This document shows, piece by piece, positions 13,425-14,666 of a stretch of 14,666 nucleotides of DNA. The notes beneath the pieces were generated by a model. That model saw only the letters and a program-made list of their open reading frames with translations. It did no database searches and was not told the origin of the DNA. The DNA comes from Armatimonadota bacterium. Lineage in GTDB: Bacteria; Armatimonadota; Armatimonadia; Armatimonadales; Armatimonadaceae. Within the stretch, counting starts at the first letter, position 1. Each line of letters begins with the position of its first letter. A program made the position numbers and the translations under genes. The DNA lies in the NCBI GenBank assembly GCA_030833025.1, contig JAURHZ010000027.1, forward strand, positions 1 through 14,666, written 5' to 3'.

Positions 13425-13914
13425 CTAGTTATTCTCCAAGTCGGGATGCCGGTACGGCACACCAGTCGAACAAATAACGAAGAGTGATGCTTTGTTAGTT
13501 CCCGAATAAGGGCTGCAGACGCACGAAATCATGCAATTAATAATCATTGCCGGAGCCTGAATAACATGAACGTGTGGATGGTTCTCATCGATATCCTCAT
13601 TCGGCCTGATTCAGTATGTTTCGGAAGGAGAGAAAGGAACGATTCAGCCCACACGGAAACAAGTGAGGTCTTTACGGCTTACCAACAGACATCCACTTGA
13701 ATCACTTCGACATTCAAGCAGCGCGTATTGATAGACATAAGTGGGATGGCATCAAGCATCACACCGAGAGAACAAAAAGTGCATCCGCAGTTGATGCTGG
13801 GATTACCTGGTTTTGATGCGCCATCGTTGCAACAGTGACAACGATAGACAATTCAACACATTCAATTCGAGGTCAAACAGGTAGTTTGTCTCGATATCCT
13901 ATAATCTAAGTCAT
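13425..13914. other. 490-bp intergenic region between htrA and leuC
   Basis: Divergent upstream region with no conventional gene. It holds the htrA leader with a small hairpin (13447-13459) and a stem GCAAT/ATTGC (13533-13550). An inverted repeat ATCGTTG/CAACGAT (13823-13829 and 13839-13845, 9-nt loop) lies about 70 bp before leuC. Two plus-strand mini-ORFs contain branched-chain residues: 13531-13560 (MQLIIIAGA) and 13566-13700 (44 codons, beginning MNVWMVLIDILI). No intrinsic terminator with a T-run, no T-box specifier pattern and no tRNA are seen. Its size suggests regulation or a small RNA, but nothing definite. Confidence 0.5.
13900..13905 (+). promoter_or_regulatory. leuC promoter -10, probably leaderless
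   Basis: A perfect TATAAT nine bases before the leuC ATG, with no Shine-Dalgarno. Transcription would start at or within about three bases of the start codon. No clear -35 at 16-18 nt, so activation by a regulator is possible; the inverted repeat at 13823-13845 is a candidate site. Confidence 0.55.
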
Positions 13915-14666
13915 ATGAAAGCGCGTACACTTTTTGAGAAGATTTGGGACACCCATGTTGTCCATGCCGAGACAGGAAAGCCATCCCTCCTTTACATCGA
14001 TCTCCACTTGGTTCACGAAGTAACCAGCCCACAAGCGTTTGAGGGCCTTCGCGTATCTGGTAGAAAAGTACGTCGCCCAGACCGCACCATCGCCACGATG
14101 GACCACAACGTCCCTACAACAGACCGCTCGCTGCCGATTGTCGACCCGATTTCGCTGCAGCAGATTGAAACGCTTTCAAAAAACTGCGCTGAGTTCGGTG
14201 TCACCCTCTACGACCTCCACTCAGAGCGGCAGGGTGTTGTACACGTGATGGGACCAGAGCTTGGTTACACGCAACCAGGCCAGACCATTGTTTGTGGTGA
14301 TAGCCATACATCCACGCATGGTGCTTTCGGAGCACTCGCATTTGGTATCGGTACAAGTGAAGTAGAGCATGTCCTTGCCACACAGTGTCTCCAGCAGACA
14401 ACCCCGAAGACGATGGAAATCCGCCTTGAAGGCGCACTTCACCCGGATGCAACCGCAAAGGACATCATTCTTGCCATCATCGGCAAAATCGGAACCGATG
14501 GCGCAACGGGTTACGTCGTCGAATATACAGGCGAAGCCATCCGAAACCTCTCGATGGAAGGCCGGATGACGGTCTGTAATATGTCTATCGAGGCTGGTGC
14601 TCGCGCCGGGATGATTGCTCCAGATGAGACTACATTTGATTACCTGAAGGGCCGCCCGTATGCGCC
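13915..14666 (+). CDS. leuC: 3-isopropylmalate dehydratase large subunit, 3' end outside window
   Basis: Isomerises 2- to 3-isopropylmalate in leucine synthesis, as a heterodimer with LeuD; an aconitase-family [4Fe-4S] enzyme. The frame is open from ATG 13915 to the window end: 250 codons plus two bases of an expected roughly 470. The start MKARTLFEKIWDTHVV is typical of bacterial LeuC. LLYIDLHLVHEVTSPQAFEGL, TMDHNVPT and CGDSHTSTHGAFGALAFGIGTSEVEHVLATQ follow at the expected places. GKIGTDGATGYVVEYTG and MTVCNMSIEAGARAGMIAPD also match. The cluster Cys of the C-terminal half lie beyond the window. The ATG follows a TATAAT after nine bases. leuD is presumably next downstream. Confidence 0.96.
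   Translation, partial: MKARTLFEKIWDTHVVHAETGKPSLLYIDLHLVHEVTSPQAFEGLRVSGRKVRRPDRTIATMDHNVPTTDRSLPIVDPISLQQIETLSKNCAEFGVTLYDLHSERQGVVHVMGPELGYTQPGQTIVCGDSHTSTHGAFGALAFGIGTSEVEHVLATQCLQQTTPKTMEIRLEGALHPDATAKDIILAIIGKIGTDGATGYVVEYTGEAIRNLSMEGRMTVCNMSIEAGARAGMIAPDETTFDYLKGRPYA

Noticed and set aside
1..14666. tRNA genes, CRISPR arrays, insertion sequences, integrase or attachment sites
   Set aside because: No tRNA cloverleaf with a GTTCGAATCC-type arm, no regularly spaced repeats, no transposase or integrase frames and no flanking duplications were seen.

Overview
This is a dense stretch of bacterial chromosome with moderate GC. It carries core metabolism (thrS, trp genes, leuC), a complete chromosomal ParABS partition locus, and several small genes I do not recognise. 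There are no rRNA, tRNA, CRISPR, IS or phage genes, so it reads as backbone rather than an accessory island. The lineage cannot be fixed from this window. The ThrS belongs to the type with 'EGYLLKPMNCPHHI' preceded by an extra insert, which I associate with Planctomycetes, Verrucomicrobia and Armatimonadota. The scattered trp genes, several probable leaderless promoters and unfamiliar hypotheticals also suggest a deep-branching, poorly sampled phylum; Armatimonadota is only a guess.

Layout. (1) 1-2988, plus strand: the 3' part of thrS, then trpD and trpC, packed with a 1-nt gap and an ATGA overlap. (2) 2994-3047: a large two-way hairpin between converging operons. (3) 3055-5958, minus strand: a trp operon that starts with a 14-residue leader peptide containing two Trp codons (MKVWSWRRQIQNHV) and a Rho-independent terminator, i.e. 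a classical ribosome-mediated attenuator. It continues trpE, a zinc-ribbon protein, an ABM-domain protein and trpG, with each start coupled to the previous stop. (4) 6045-7562, plus: a 505-residue protein of unknown function, divergent from the trp operon. (5) 7566-7663: two perfect parS palindromes, followed by parA, parB and a small orphan ABC ATPase in one overlapping operon (7716-9965). (6) 9960-12300, plus: phoU with its own promoter, a small helical protein, a HAD hydrolase and another unknown. (7) 12312-13424, minus: an HtrA/DegP-type protease. (8) 13425-13914: a 490-bp gap, then the start of leuC (13915 to the window end).

How it fits together. TrpE plus TrpG make anthranilate from chorismate and glutamine, TrpD adds phosphoribosyl, and TrpC closes the indole ring. 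trpF, trpB and trpA are not in the window. The trpE side is controlled by Trp-tRNA supply through the attenuator; the trpDC side is transcribed with thrS from a promoter outside the window. ParB should load on the two parS sites directly upstream of its own operon.

The most unusual points are: the uncharacterised zinc-ribbon and ABM genes inserted between trpE and trpG; the attenuator; the roughly 98-nt out-of-frame parA/parB overlap; the orphan ABC ATPase coupled to parB; likely leaderless transcripts; and a marked excess of the short word GGATG(C) across the window.
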